Assembly (NCBI GenBank): GCA_965153455.1 | Contig: OZ234504.1 | Coordinates: forward strand, 8,060,001 to 8,124,000 | DNA length: 64,000 nucleotides | Direction of reading: 5' to 3' | DNA from: Sphagnum compactum | Taxonomy: Eukaryota; Bryophyta; Sphagnopsida; Sphagnales | Shown here: positions 37,944-49,162 of the stretch, in pieces | How the letters are laid out: the number at the start of each line of letters is the position of its first letter | Position numbering within the stretch: the first letter of the stretch is position 1 | Translations under genes and position numbers: made by a program | The notes under the pieces: model-generated | The model's input: only the letters and a program-made list of their open reading frames with translations | Databases searched by the model: none | What the model was told of the DNA's origin: nothing

Positions 37944-39716
37944 TCAATATTGTGGGTACACCACACATAAGCTATATGCAACCCCATGAGTAGGAAATCT
38001 TCCTTGCAACTCTTTTGACAAGGCAATCAACAACCCTTGCCATACACAAAAAACCACATCATATTCCAAAATCCAAAGTTCAAACATGTAAAAATTTGTT
38101 GAAACTTGACACACATGAAATAAAATACAAGTTGCACAAATACACAAAAGGTTAAGGTGAACAAAATTACATGCATAATTTGCTTCCACTCATATTATGG
38201 CTACAACATACACATCCCTAGTCACAAATGTTGTCTCACTACTTTCCAAACTTAGATGAGTAGCCCAAATATATTGTTAGTTCACATCAAAAGCTAGGTG
38301 TTCCACCTCAGTGTTCAAATTAATAAACCAACACATGATAATAGATTCATGTTTGGCACACACCAATGCTTTGCAACCCTCAAATGCATCAAACTTGTTC
38401 AAGTTTATGTATAAGGAAAATATTTTCGCTTGACATATCTTAATTGTTGTCACAACATCACACATAAATACATCCCTCAACTAATTGAACTTGATGAGAT
38501 TGTGGACAAATTCAAACAAGGGAAGTATGGTAACAAGCCCCAACATGACCTACACATCACCAAAGAGGTTGAAGTTCATCTTTTAACTAGGGTTGTTAAT
38601 GATCATCCTCATCAACAATGTCATGTATTATGCCATAACATGTTTGGCATGGGATAACGAATATTAATCCACCATGTCTTGTTTTTTTCAGAATTTTGGC
38701 CCCTTGAGTTTCCATAATCTCAACAAGCTTTGTAAACTCCAAGTATCTTTTTAAGGCTCTTACAAAAATAGTTGTATAATGTTGATAGTGGACCTTCAAT
38801 TTTGTTCATCATTCACAAATGTAACAAAGTATCAACTACAAAATTGGTTTTGTGAACACATTCCATGGAGTGAAGAACTCACGCATCAAAAATCTACTTT
38901 GTAACCCTTGACCACTTAACACCTTGGAAAACATAAACATCATTTGTGCCAAATTTCATTAATTTCTTACCAATCATATCCTTAGATAAACTACCTTGGT
39001 TCATCAAGGCTTGCATAAACACCTTAATTAAGTTATCAGCATTTGATCTAGCCACCACACATTGAAGGGAAAGAAAAATTAGTATGCCCAACCAATTATG
39101 TACCACATATGCAAGAATTAACAACTAGTTTTAATTGTCAATTGTACTTAACATATCACATGTTAGAAAAATGTATTGGGTAGTCACAACAATAAATATG
39201 GTAGCTTCCCAAACAATGTTATGTATGTGGTGAGCCATATCCCAACTTGCTAAGTCCATCTAATGCATTTTGGGATTAAATTCCAAATTCAAAAAATCAA
39301 AAAATTATTTGTGCCTTGTATTTGAGTATTGGTTTGCCATACTTCAAAGTACATGACAACTTGGCAAATTAAACAAGTTTTCTACATTTCGCCTCCCCGC
39401 CACCCCATTAACAACATGTTGCAACACTAATCCCCTACCCTCCATGCATAAGTAATTTCATTTTTAACACATGTTTGCAATCCATACTCATGTACCGCTC
39501 CCCATTCTTCACCTCTCTCAAAACTATTTCTACCTTTCTATGACTAGCATGTTTTTGGGGAAAATCCCATTTAGGTGCAAGAAGATTATTTTTATACTCA
39601 ACCTCAAAGTACATTTTGCACTTAACAATGTGCACACAACCATTAAAACCTACTTGCAATTTGGTCCAAGCTGATTTTACTACCCATTCAAACTTTAAAT
39701 TTTCATGTTGATTCAT
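37944..39716 (-). pseudogene. Broken hAT-type (ZNF862-like) zinc-finger transposase gene
   Basis: Several minus-strand frames, in the correct order, resemble plant and animal hAT-derived proteins of the ZNF862 kind. From 39716: NNLLAPKWDFPQKHASHRK (N-terminal zinc-finger region). At 39124-38894: QALMNQGSLSKDMIGKKLM, then KFGTNDVYVFQGVK. At 38799-38596: YLEFTKLVEIMETQGAKILK. At 38480-38277: RDVFMCDVVTTIKICQAKIF and LNTEVEHLAFDVN. At about 38050-37944: KELQGRFPTHG and VVYPQY. The family encodes these continuously; here they are separated by stops and frame changes. The conserved acidic residue in the CFGADG-like block is now Asn (FGTNDV). I could not find the C-terminal dimerisation region below 37.9 kb. 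It is not functional as written. Confidence 0.75.
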
Positions 39717-42700
39717 AAGACCATTTATTTTTATTTATTTAGAGGTGATAAATCAAGAGGACGAAACAATGCAAGTTTCTTCTTTGAGTTCAATGCCAAA
39801 TGATCATGGAAGAGAACTTAATGGGGCTAACTTTATACTTAAAAAATCATTTAACTAACTAATGACCAACATATCAACTTGAACATGTTGTTGACTACAA
39901 AAAGGAATTGTACTATTGGATGAACCCACATCAATAACAATCACCAAGGTTGTGAGTAAAAAGGAAATAATTATGCATTTTTTTGGGGTGGCACAAGAGG
40001 TAGTGCCACCTTCTCAATCCCTAAAATGAAACAAACAAGCTTGCAAAAAATCCACAAATTTACAAAAAAATGAAATAACAACTTTGATATAGCTTGTTCA
40101 AATGCCCTAATTAGAGCCAATTGTTGGCTTTTGAAATGAACCAACAAACCAAAGCTTTGAACCAAAATGACACTTGAAATGAAAATAGCAAGTGCCAAGG
40201 ATTTGTATCTCAAGAAAAGAATTAGGTTATAAGTTGTAGTTAAAGACCAAGGTTCATCACATTATAATGTTATTACACCATATGCAAAGGGGGAACTTTC
40301 AACTAAAAGAAAGGATCAAAACACATATATGGCAATTGGAGTTTAACCTTCACAATGTGCCTCTCAATGTTTGATTCACGTAACCTACCAACAATGCCCA
40401 ACTACCCATTAACATGTTGTCATTTCAAATCCAATGCATTCAATGCGATTGCAAATTTGATCTCCAATGACAATTTCATTGATGTTCAAGCATCTTGATT
40501 CTTCATCATTCAACTAACATTAATAATAACACAAAGCCTTAAAGCAATAACGAACTCAACAATGAAACATGTTACACAATGTGACAACTTATAAGCCAAA
40601 TTGTTGATTGGATTTACAATGTATAAACCTAAATTCTAAGAGAAGAATCAACCAATGCAAAACAAAAACTCTCAAAGCTCAATGTTATAGTCTACTACTT
40701 AATGGCTCACGAAACACAAACAAGGTTTCTAATGATGTCCTCCTATGAGCAAAAAATGAAGCTAGTGAGAGGAGACCTAGAAAGGCAAAAAAAGTTAGTG
40801 AAGGGCCCAAATTCAAGTGTGCAAAAGTGGCAACTAATTAATGGTGGAGATGGGGGAAATGGTGACATGTGATGGCATTAAGGCAAAAGTTGGCAAATTG
40901 ACAATGAGTGTCCATCCTTATGAAGGCGACAATTTCTTCATCCATGTACTTAATCTAGTGATATCATTTGTTGCCACTAAAAGTTTTAGGTGAATTTTTT
41001 TTTTAAATCCTTAAAACCCAAGCTTACAAGTGGATAACCTATATTTTTTTGAGATTTTTGGTGATTTATTGCCAAAAGAAAACATTAGTTTAATTGGTTC
41101 ATCAATACCATGACCAAGGTTCCAACCTAATACCCACCCAACATTGTTACATATTGCAATAAATGTCAAAGTATGATATATATTTATATATTTTATATTG
41201 AAATGGATGAAACCACATAATTACTTCAAATGTGACACATGTGATGAACTGAGGACTACTATTATGTGAAAAACCATATTTTATTGTCTAATGATCTTGT
41301 AATATCTATTATAAATTTAAATTCACAATTGTTATCATAAATAGATCAAATTTTCAAAAGAGAGATGGCAAGTTGTGATATGTTTGATCAAATTTCAAAT
41401 TTTTAGATCTACAAATAAGGAAATATCTCAAGCAAAATTTGGGATCTTGTTAAAATACCTTTGTTGCAACAAGAAGTATTGCAAGTTGTTGTAGCACAAA
41501 ATTTGTTGATCAATAGAGTCCTAATTAAAAAAATCTATTGTAAGATTCTTGACAAATTTTAGGGAGTTTTAAAACAAAAACCATGTTCGATTGAAGTAGA
41601 AAGGATTTGAAGCTTGCATGTTACAAATTCCTCGAATTTTGTGATGTGGCACAAGCAGTGATCATCCCCCAAAAAAATTAGCATTAATGGCAACGTTTTT
41701 TTTAAAATTGCAAAAACAATAAAAAAACAAGCAAGAAAAATACCTTGAAACTATCAAAATCTAACAGAATTTCTCCAAATTTTGGCAAGAATTCAGACAA
41801 ACTATTCAATTTTATTTTTAAAGGTCAAAATGTTGCACCAATTTGCCAAAAATAAATTATGAATTGTGAATTGTGAATTTTAATTTATAATATATAATAA
41901 TAACATAATTGTTATCAATTTTTTTGTACCTTTGACTTTTTGCATCTAGTTTCTTATGTGCTCACACTGTTGGACATCATCATCGACACCAAAATGGCAA
42001 TCTCAAGATTGTTGTTCCGAGGGTATTGGAAGACTTTGTCCATCAAAAGGGTGATGTCAAGATTGTTGTTATAGCAAAGGGGGGAGACTTTGTTGAGTTG
42101 CAATTAGCCAGTCCATGTAAAGCTAGTTTGAGTTTTCCCCCTTGAAGATTTCCAATTTTTACAAATGTTCACATGGATCACATGTTGACTATTTTGTCTT
42201 TGAGTGAAGTTAATTTTTCTTATTATTGTAAAGCTTTCAACCCCCACACCCCAAAAGAATTTCACTTTTACACAAATAATCACAAATTCGATTAGCACAA
42301 AGACTAAATCAACTAAAAAAATCAAGTAAGAAACAAGTCAATTTACCTACAGAATGTGAGCTAACAATAAACTATGAAGCTTGACGTGCTGATAAATTTC
42401 AAGTTGCAAGATGCGGAAGAGTTGTTGAGGAAATGTTTCAAAATAGATGATGAAAAGTTGTTGAAGAATTGTTGAAGAAAGACAAGGAAAAACTATTGAG
42501 GAATTTTTGAAGAAAGATGAGGAAAATTTATTGAGGAATTGTGTCAGAAAGATGAATTGTTGACTTGGAATTGTTGAAGAAAAATAAGGAAAGGAGAAGT
42601 TGATAAGGAATTGTTGAAGAGAGAGAGAGAGAGATGTGATAGAATTTGTAGTCCTAGAAACTTTTGCAAACCTTAGTTCTAAAGCAAGAGCTAGTCCTTG

Positions 42701-43633
42701 TAGACCAAATGTAGGTGGAATGTAAAGCACATCCTCCATAAGTCCTTCATTTGTAAGTCATCCTTGACTACTGATGATTGGGCTGATCTAAACTACAGTC
42801 ATTCTTCTCAGAATATCTTTCTCTCATTTTACCAACTGCGTGGAGCTATTGGTGTTGCTGGAATTGTTATCATTGTTGGTTTTGATGTTGTATCTACAAG
42901 TTAGTTCATCAAGGTTTCCTATTGGAGAAGGCCTAATGTGCAAGAGAAATGCATTCATAATAATCGTCAGGTTGGCTATGTCACATAACGTCAATCAAAG
43001 TCTTGTGGTTTTCTAAGTTTCATGAGAGAAAAGAGGTGAGTGGTTCAAATGTTCAAATACATTCATCTAGAAGAACTAGCATGAAAGAGCACAATGAGTA
43101 ACAAAAACAACTTATGCCAAGCGAAGGGACTGTACGATCCAAGATGACCTACCAAATTCTCAATGTGTGATGGGTTTTAGGAAAGCACATGATGACTTCT
43201 GAACCAATGTTGATTTTGAAGATGTTGCTTTCAACTTGGTCCTTGGAAATACTATTGTCTTGCTTTTGAGTTGCTATCCTTCCCAATGAACTCTTCAAAT
43301 GTTGAGTTTCGTTCTTGTTTTAGCCTTGAACCATTAATCTACAGGTTGTATATTCCCATGTTTTCCTGTAGTAAAATTGTCCCCCTTTTTTTGCACTGTT
43401 TTGTTTTCTCAAATGCAAAATAGATCTAGTTTATCCGATTGGAACCTAAAAAAAGACTATTCAGATGCTATCCTAACCTAACTACTAACTCAGAACCAGA
43501 TAAAAGAATGAATAAAATCAATTCCCGATCTGCCCCACAATGAGAACCTAGATCCAAATCATGTTTTTTTGGTTGTTGCTCTCCTACTTTTTCTGGCTTT
43601 TGTTGCCTCTGCCCATAGGGAAGAGACTACACA
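39717..43633. other. AT-rich intergenic DNA up to the Helitron
   Basis: Probably eroded repeats; only the 42.4-42.6 kb array is clear. No gene recognised. Confidence 0.45.
42418..42632. repeat. Degenerate ~40-bp repeats (GAAGAATTGTTGA core)
   Basis: Five to six imperfect units built on TTGTTGAAGAA and GAAAGATGAGGAAAA recur with a 35-50 bp spacing and end in a (GA)n run. The long minus-strand frame over them (Phe/Ser/Leu-rich) is a result of the repeat and not a recognisable protein. Confidence 0.7.
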
Positions 43634-43661
43634 TCTTATATATAAAGTACCTTGTTGCGTC

Positions 43662-43800
43662 CGTCCGTGCGTGCGTCGAGGTCCTGACAGTCGAGGTCCT
43701 GTCCGTCCGTCCGTCTGTCTGTGCGTTGTCTGTCCGTCTGTCGAGGTCCTGAAATTCGAGGTCCTGTCCGTCCGTCGAGGTCCTGAAACCCAGATCGGGA
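43662..43800. repeat. CGTCC / TCGAGGTCCTG repeats near the Helitron 5' end
   Basis: Short GC-rich units, mainly GTCC(G) tandems and at least five copies of the 11-mer TCGAGGTCCTG, are interleaved. This zone is far more GC-rich than the surrounding DNA. The open frames over it on both strands are Arg/Thr/Asp-rich artefacts of the repeat. Confidence 0.8.
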
Positions 43801-43879
43801 CCCGCCTGTCCGTCTGGTCGAGGTCGTGAAACCCGGCAGTTCTGTGCACGAAAACCCGGCAGTTCTGTGATTAGTTTTT

Positions 43880-44283
43880 ACGTTCCGTCCAATGAGCTCA
43901 GATGGGTGGTTATGAGGATGAGATATCATGTATTTGTAGTTCCGTCCAATTAGGAGGAATGATTTGTGGATGAAATATTAAAGATTTTGTAGTTTTGTCC
44001 ACTTAGAGTTTTGAAACGATTGATTATGTGGATGAAATATTTATGTATTCGTAAGTTCCGTCTAATGATTAGTTTTGCATGGTGATTTATTTGGATGAAA
44101 TATCAATTCCGTCCAATTAGGAGTTCTGGATGGATGATTATGCAGGTGAAAATATTACGTATTTAGAGTTCCATCTAATTAGGAGTTCTGGATGGATTGA
44201 TGATGTGGATAAAATATTATGTATTTATATAATTCTATCCACTGAGGGGTTCTGAATGGATGATTATGTGGATGAAATATCAT
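43880..44283. repeat. About seven diverged ~60-bp repeats inside the Helitron
   Basis: Units begin near 43880, 43939, 43992, 44055, 44106, 44168 and 44232. Each starts with a GTTCCGTCCAAT-like core, continues through GGATGATTATG and ends near GGATGAAATAT. Length varies from about 52 to 64 bp. The units are more similar to their neighbours than to the ends, which suggests local expansion within the element. Confidence 0.8.
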
Positions 44284-44327
44284 TTCCCAGTGCCGTGTCG
44301 TGCCTTGCAGGCACGGGAGCCCACTAG

Positions 44328-45298
44328 TTGGTGTAGATTTGTGAAGAAAATTTGAGCTCAAACTTGACCCTGCTCCCAATGTGTAAATGACATGTTGGAC
44401 TACTATGTGTGCATACTATGGATGGGCAAATGTTCAATAAAAGTGCATGCATTTAGATGAGAAATTCTTTGATCCTGTAAAGGGAAGTTTTTTGGTTTGA
44501 AGTTTGAATCTGCCATAAAAGGGCAGAGTCATTCTGTGATGGGCTGCTTGTTGTTGCAGTGCCTTGCTGCATGCACCTACCACAAAAGTCATGTGATAAA
44601 GAGTGTGCACTGCCTAAAGTGGATAATAATGCACGCCCTCTACTACTACTGACTGGCATCCCATATACTCCTCCACAAAGCTTTGAAAACTTCAAGGCAG
44701 TGATGAGCTGCCCTGACTCCCCACTGACTGACTTCATCAGCTCCCCTCAGATGGTTTAGGAAAGTACAGACTAATGCATCCAAAATTCAAGCAAACCATT
44801 TTACAAACATGTGCAATCTGATTTTCTGGAAATTAGTCATGATGTTGGCTAGTACTCAAAGGTGCATCTTGCTCTCTAGCTTTGCTGTGTAGCCTTTTCA
44901 ACTATAAAAAGCAGCTCAATAAGAACTCAACAATTGAGACAAGTAAAAATAGAATTCCATTAACAGAACAAAATCTTATATTACAGATTAAATTCCGAAA
45001 AATCAGAGGTCCACAGCTAATCCCATCTTATTCTGTCGTTAATGGCCGAGTAGTAGCTTAATAGCAGCTGGAATTGTAGCTTCAGAGAAAATAATCCTGT
45101 AATATTTCCCAAGTTTATTCTGAAGCTCACACAATTATGAACACAGTACTGTCGTAAAGATTGCTCAGGCAACATAGCAATACGAGCATTACAATATCTG
45201 TCAATAAATTTGAGCACCCATTCCCTGGCTTCGAAATAGAAAGATTTACCACACAAGAACTTCCGACTTTGCAAGGCAACATGAAAGTGGTGAGTCTT
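44328..45298. other. 3' flank of the CTL gene
   Basis: The proximal part should hold the CTL 3' UTR (minus strand). I saw no canonical AATAAA close to the stop. Overlapping short frames at 44453-44759 are unassigned. Confidence 0.45.
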
Positions 45299-47465
45299 CT
45301 AGATGGCTGCATATGCCAATGGCACCACTCCTTGCAAACCACAATCAATGTTTTCACCAGGATCGACATTGCCAAACCAACTGGTGAGGAACTTTTGGTA
45401 TGTACCAATGCGGTCTCCCATGCGAGGATCTTCACCGTGGCCGCACTCTTCATCACCAGCCATGACATTGATTGTCATGCCAAACCCTGGCAAGCGGTGT
45501 GCCAGTGTATCATTCTTTGTTGGCTGCCACTCGCCAATCATAATCTGATGGGGAGAAGGCCTTGTTAGGGCAGGTGTCATCCAATACCAGACTGCTGCCT
45601 GGAATGCAAGTGTCGCATTGTTGGTCAAAATTTCAGGGTGATGCAACAAGTCTGCCTTCAAGGCTATCCCTGTTGGCCCATAGTTGTAGTTCCTGCCACC
45701 AGCAAGCCACCCAGCCCCCAACCTAGATCAGCTTTTCTCTTCATACTTGGAGAAAGAGAGGAACTAAACTACTGCCTCTGCCAGTGCATGTTATCTTGCA
45801 AATGGTGACTAGCATAGCTGTGCAAATTTCTATCTACTAGCAGTAGCTTACTATTCAGAAGAGAGGGAAACACAAAAGGATGCACAAAATTTGGTCCTCA
45901 TCAGGAGCTCCTTCCATGAGACTCATAAGAACCCTTCAACCACAGTTTCAAGTTGCAACAATAGAAAGGCAGCCTTGTGGATGGAGCCAGACAGTCAAGC
46001 CAAAGAAATCTGCACACTGTGTTTTCATTAACTTTCAGACTTTGCAAGAAAGAGAGAAGGCATAGCTGGAACAAACCAGTAGATAGGGAAGGCACCGCGG
46101 CCTTGGTATCCCACACCAGGCACACATGGATACAACAGATCCTCCTTACAGTACAGCTGGTCAGGGGCCAACTCCTGGTTGTAGCACAGCCCCCATGCAT
46201 ATGGACCATCCTTGGCTCCAGACCATCCACCTGCTCACCCCAAAAACCCAATCCCACTCCCCTCTTAGTCCATCCCATCCAATTTCTAGCATTACATCAA
46301 GAAATCAAAGAAGCCTACACATACTGCACAACAAAAAGAGCTCTCCATAGAACCACAAAATCCCCTTTTTCCCAATCCATCCCTCCCTCAGAGGAAAGTG
46401 CGTGTATGCATCCCTCTCTGACCATCATTTTGATCACGTCTGTTGTCAAAAGCTCTGGCTCACAACCTGGATCTATACTTCATATCCACCATCACATTCT
46501 CTTGCTCTTCCCCTTAAGGATTGCAGATCATAAAAGCACCGGCACATGTATTGAGAAAATACAGTGGCAGCAGACCGTTGAAACTGATTTCCAAAGAAAG
46601 CAGCTAGGCAACAAACAGAAGTGCATTCTCAGGACTACTACTCTAAGAACAGCTGACCGACAGAGGAGGGGGCATGGCCTCTTCCTCAGCCGCATGGAAA
46701 ATTGTCAGATCCCGAATCAAAAGAAACAAGTGTCTGACTCATATTCTACACCATGATGATTTGAAGAAGGACCATAAGACTGTGAGAAGAACTCCTCTGT
46801 AATGTCACTTTGAGGAACATTTTAGTACTTTGGCAGCCAAGAAAGTTGCCATAAAGACTACTAGGAGATGTTCATTTTGGATGTGCAATACATGCCATGA
46901 TGCTTTACAAGATGAGACAGACATGTGAAAGAGGGCTACAAGATGAGACAAACATGTGAAAGAGGGCAACAAGACGAGACAAGCATGTGAAAGAGATGAT
47001 GACAGGAGGGAGGGAGAGAGAGAGAGTAGTGAGGGTTTTGTTTTTCTTTTTTTCTGTACATGAAGTTGAATGAGCAACATGAGCAAAGAAAGCAGCAAGC
47101 TCGCGGTTCTGGACATCCCATCCGCCGATGGAACCGAATCCCAAGGGCTCGTAAATCTTGGCTGCGTCCATGAAAGAGTCGAAAGTCCAGAATCCTTGGG
47201 CATGAGCAGTGGGGTCGTTCCTGTGATTGAACATGGCCTCAAACACGTCCACCGTCACCAGATCACTCACAGTTTTGTTGCAAGTCTCGGGTCTCACGCC
47301 TGTGAGTTTCTTTGCGTTCAAGCATGACGCAAGAACGGCAAGCCGTGGATCTGTGGGTATCTTGGCTGCTTTTGCCTGTGCCGTCTGCGGCATTGCTGCT
47401 AGCACCACCACCACCATTACCAGAGACGCAACAACCACCGTCCATTGACCACCTCCCCCCTTCAT
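45299..47465 (-). CDS. CTL: Chitinase-like protein, GH19 family, probably non-catalytic (CTL type)
   Basis: Three exons (47060-47465, 46077-46230, 45299-45692) with GT-AG junctions join in phase into 317 residues, ending with TAG at 45299-45301. Residues 1-31 form a signal peptide with a long Val/Ala/Leu core, so the product is probably secreted to the cell wall. GH19 landmarks follow: FEAMFNHRND (75-84), FWTFDSF, AFFAHVAH (125-132), AWGLCYNQEL, GRGAFPIYWNYNYG (179-192), ATLAFQAAVWYWMTP and PTKNDTLAHR. In active GH19 chitinases the fourth block reads HET with a catalytic Glu; here it is HST (132-134), so the acid is missing, as in Arabidopsis CTL1/CTL2. Those homologues act in cellulose and wall assembly, so the same role is inferred here. 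Unlike AtCTL1 there is no Cys/Trp-rich stretch before the catalytic-like domain. I chose the Met at 47465 because it gives the signal peptide and follows a good acceptor. Confidence 0.93.
46907..46995. repeat. 31-bp tandem repeat in CTL intron 1
   Basis: Three copies (starts 46907, 46938, 46969) of a 31-bp unit beginning ACAAGATGAGACA and containing CATGTGAAAGAG, about 65 bp inside the first coding intron from the exon 1 donor. Minus-strand open frames across it are read-through of exon 1 and not coding. Confidence 0.85.
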
Positions 47466-47766
47466 CTTTCTTTGCACCTTCTCTCGAACCCCTGTTTTCT
47501 CTGCAACACAACCAAATGGACACAAACACAGAACTGAGTCTTTTCTCTTCTTTTGTTTTCAAAACTACAACAGCAAACATAGCAACAAGAAGAAAAAAGC
47601 TTCAACAGAGAGACACAGAGAGCTCCCCAAAAAAAAAACACATTATACAAAAACCAAGAATCTATTCCAAAGGAACATCACAGTCAATAAATATATCCCA
47701 CATTTTTTTTTAAAATAAACAAACAGCCAACTCTGAGCATTTCACTTCTCCATTACGCTACAGAGT

Positions 47767-47770
<4 letters not shown>

Positions 47771-47797
<27 letters not shown>

Positions 47798-47798
47798 C
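47771..47798. repeat. (CTA)n microsatellite
   Basis: About nine perfect tandem CTA triplets, inside the predicted 5' UTR intron of the CTL gene. It is likely to vary in length between individuals. Confidence 0.9.
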
Positions 47799-47935
47799 AC
47801 TTTCTTGTGTTGTGGGTGGTGTGAGTGTACCTAAAAGAGCTGCACAAAAAATGGGCAAAACACAGAAATGTTTGGCAAAAAAAGAAAGAAGCTCAAGCAC
47901 AGAGAGAGAAGCCAAAAAAAAAATGCAAAGAGAAG

Positions 47936-47960
47936 AAAGAAAGAAAGAAAGAAAGAAAGT
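47936..47960. repeat. (GAAA)n microsatellite
   Basis: About six tandem GAAA units followed by a short (GA)n run, also within the predicted CTL leader intron. A complementary (TTTC)n tract lies at about 48242-48268, upstream of the gene. Confidence 0.85.
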
Positions 47961-48150
47961 TGAGAGAGAGAGAATATGGACTCACTCACCCTAGGGCACA
48001 ATGGTGGATGTAACTGAATGGGTTGCTGCAACAACAGCAGCAGCCAGCAGTTGATGTGGTGATACTTGTTTGCTGGTGTGAGTGAGAGAGTGAGAGTAGT
48101 AGTGTGTGTTGCCTGCCTTTCTCTGTTTTGCTTGGTCTAATGCTTGGCCC

Positions 48151-48157
48151 TATATTT
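48151..48157 (-). promoter_or_regulatory. Candidate TATA box of the CTL gene
   Basis: The minus strand reads AAATATAGGG here, about 160 bp upstream of the predicted leader-intron donor, with a pyrimidine- and GT-rich leader between. Position and context suit a TATA element, but AT-rich motifs are common in this window. Confidence 0.35.
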
Positions 48158-48835
48158 CTGGGCTAGCCGCTACTTTTTTCCATGAGGTCCCTAGTCATCC
48201 CCACCCCTACCCTACCACAATTCTTTGCTTTGCTTTGCTTGCTTTCTTTCTTTCTTTCTTTCTTTCTTCCCCAACAAGGCTAGTTATACCAGCTTCCTTT
48301 ACTATGGCGCTACCCTCCCCAATCAGGGTTTTCTTCTTTCTTTTTTTTCCTTCCTTTTCTTTTCTTTTTCCTCATTTTGTGATATACAAAATTTGGGCTA
48401 ATTTTTTCCAACATGGGTATTTTAGAAAAACTAGTTGAATTTACACTTTTTTTTAAAAAAAAATCCCAATTGTGACCCTTATTAACAATTTAGTTCCCCA
48501 TGTTTTCCCAATGGAACTAATTTTAATTAGTTTCCCATCTATATTATGTTTACATGGAAAACTGTGTGTGTGTGTGTGTATGTTTTTGGGTTTTGAGTGG
48601 CCGGGGGAGGGGTTTGCCTTCCCATCTGTATGAAATTGGTGTTTTAGTTGCCAAATTACAAATTACTACTTGCCAGCATTGGGGGGGGGTGGGGAGCTGT
48701 TTGTGTTTCTCTTTCTATATAGACTATATACACAAACTTTTGAGACTATTACAAATGCCATTAATCCCCCACGAACAAAATTCATCATAACGAAACTTGG
48801 TTAATAATTGTGTCAAAGCCAAACTTCAATCAACA

Positions 48836-49162
48836 AGGGGTGTGTCACACTGTGGCCTTGCCATTTACATGAAAAAGTATCTTAAGGCAAAAGAAGAATT
48901 ATGGAAACTCAAATATTTCACCATGCAAAAATATGCCTAATCTTTAAGAAAATCCTCTAAAAGAAACCAAAATCCTTCAAGATATTATAACTCTGTAACT
49001 AATCTCAAGTTTCAACACAAGCCAAAATATCATCTTTCAAAAATTCTCATATAAAAATAGACCTATTATTACCTAAGGGCCAAAATCCCTTAAGCTACTA
49101 TACTCTATAATGAATCTAAACACAATATCCTTCTTGCCTTGGTAGGCCAATAAGGCCAACAA
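48836..49162 (-). repeat. LTR-like interspersed repeat, copy 3 (most complete)
   Basis: The full unit of about 330 bp is seen here, from TTGGCCTTATTGGCC (near 49160) to CACAGTGTGACACACCCCTT (near 48836) on the minus strand. No primer-binding site or polyprotein is visible beside it, so a solo LTR or a non-autonomous unit is likely. Confidence 0.75.

Larger units (their letters stand above)
43634..44327 (+). mobile_element. Non-autonomous Helitron, 694 bp
   Basis: The element begins with TCTTATATATAAAGTACC right after an A (43633) and ends with CTAG (44324-44327) right before a T (44328). This is the Helitron rule: 5' TC, 3' CTRR, insertion between A and T, and no target duplication. A 6-bp stem hairpin (CGTGCC at 44299-44304, GGCACG at 44310-44315, loop TTGCA) sits 8 bp before the terminal CTAG, as expected for the 3' terminator. 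There is no Rep/helicase gene, so it must have been moved in trans. The interior holds two repeat zones, described separately. Orientation is given by the hairpin end. Confidence 0.85.
47501..47989 (-). other. Predicted 5' UTR intron of the CTL gene
   Basis: On the minus strand a strong donor (AGG then GTGAGT, exon end 47990) and a strong acceptor (TTGTGTTGCAG, next exon base 47500) sit upstream of the start codon. This predicts a 489-bp leader intron, leaving 35 nt of 5' UTR before the ATG. The intron contains two microsatellites. It is a prediction from splice motifs only. Confidence 0.55.

Noticed and set aside
42347-42739. 130-codon minus-strand frame starting MEDVLYIPP, recalling a Copia polyprotein motif
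   Set aside because: Only a few residues fit, and most of the frame is the GAAGAATTGTTGA repeat; no reverse transcriptase or integrase is nearby.
43559-43929. Arg/Thr/Asp-rich frames on both strands
   Set aside because: They are translations of the CGTCC and TCGAGGTCCTG repeats at the Helitron 5' end.
45977-46756. 259-codon plus-strand open frame, one of the longest in the window
   Set aside because: It runs antisense over CTL exon 2 and most of CTL intron 1, has no family features, and the minus-strand exon is clearly the real coding strand.
46905-47059. C-terminal extension of CTL exon 1 in the same frame
   Set aside because: After HSTS the frame reads into the GTACAG donor and the 31-bp repeat; the joined exon 2 continues the GH19 fold exactly.
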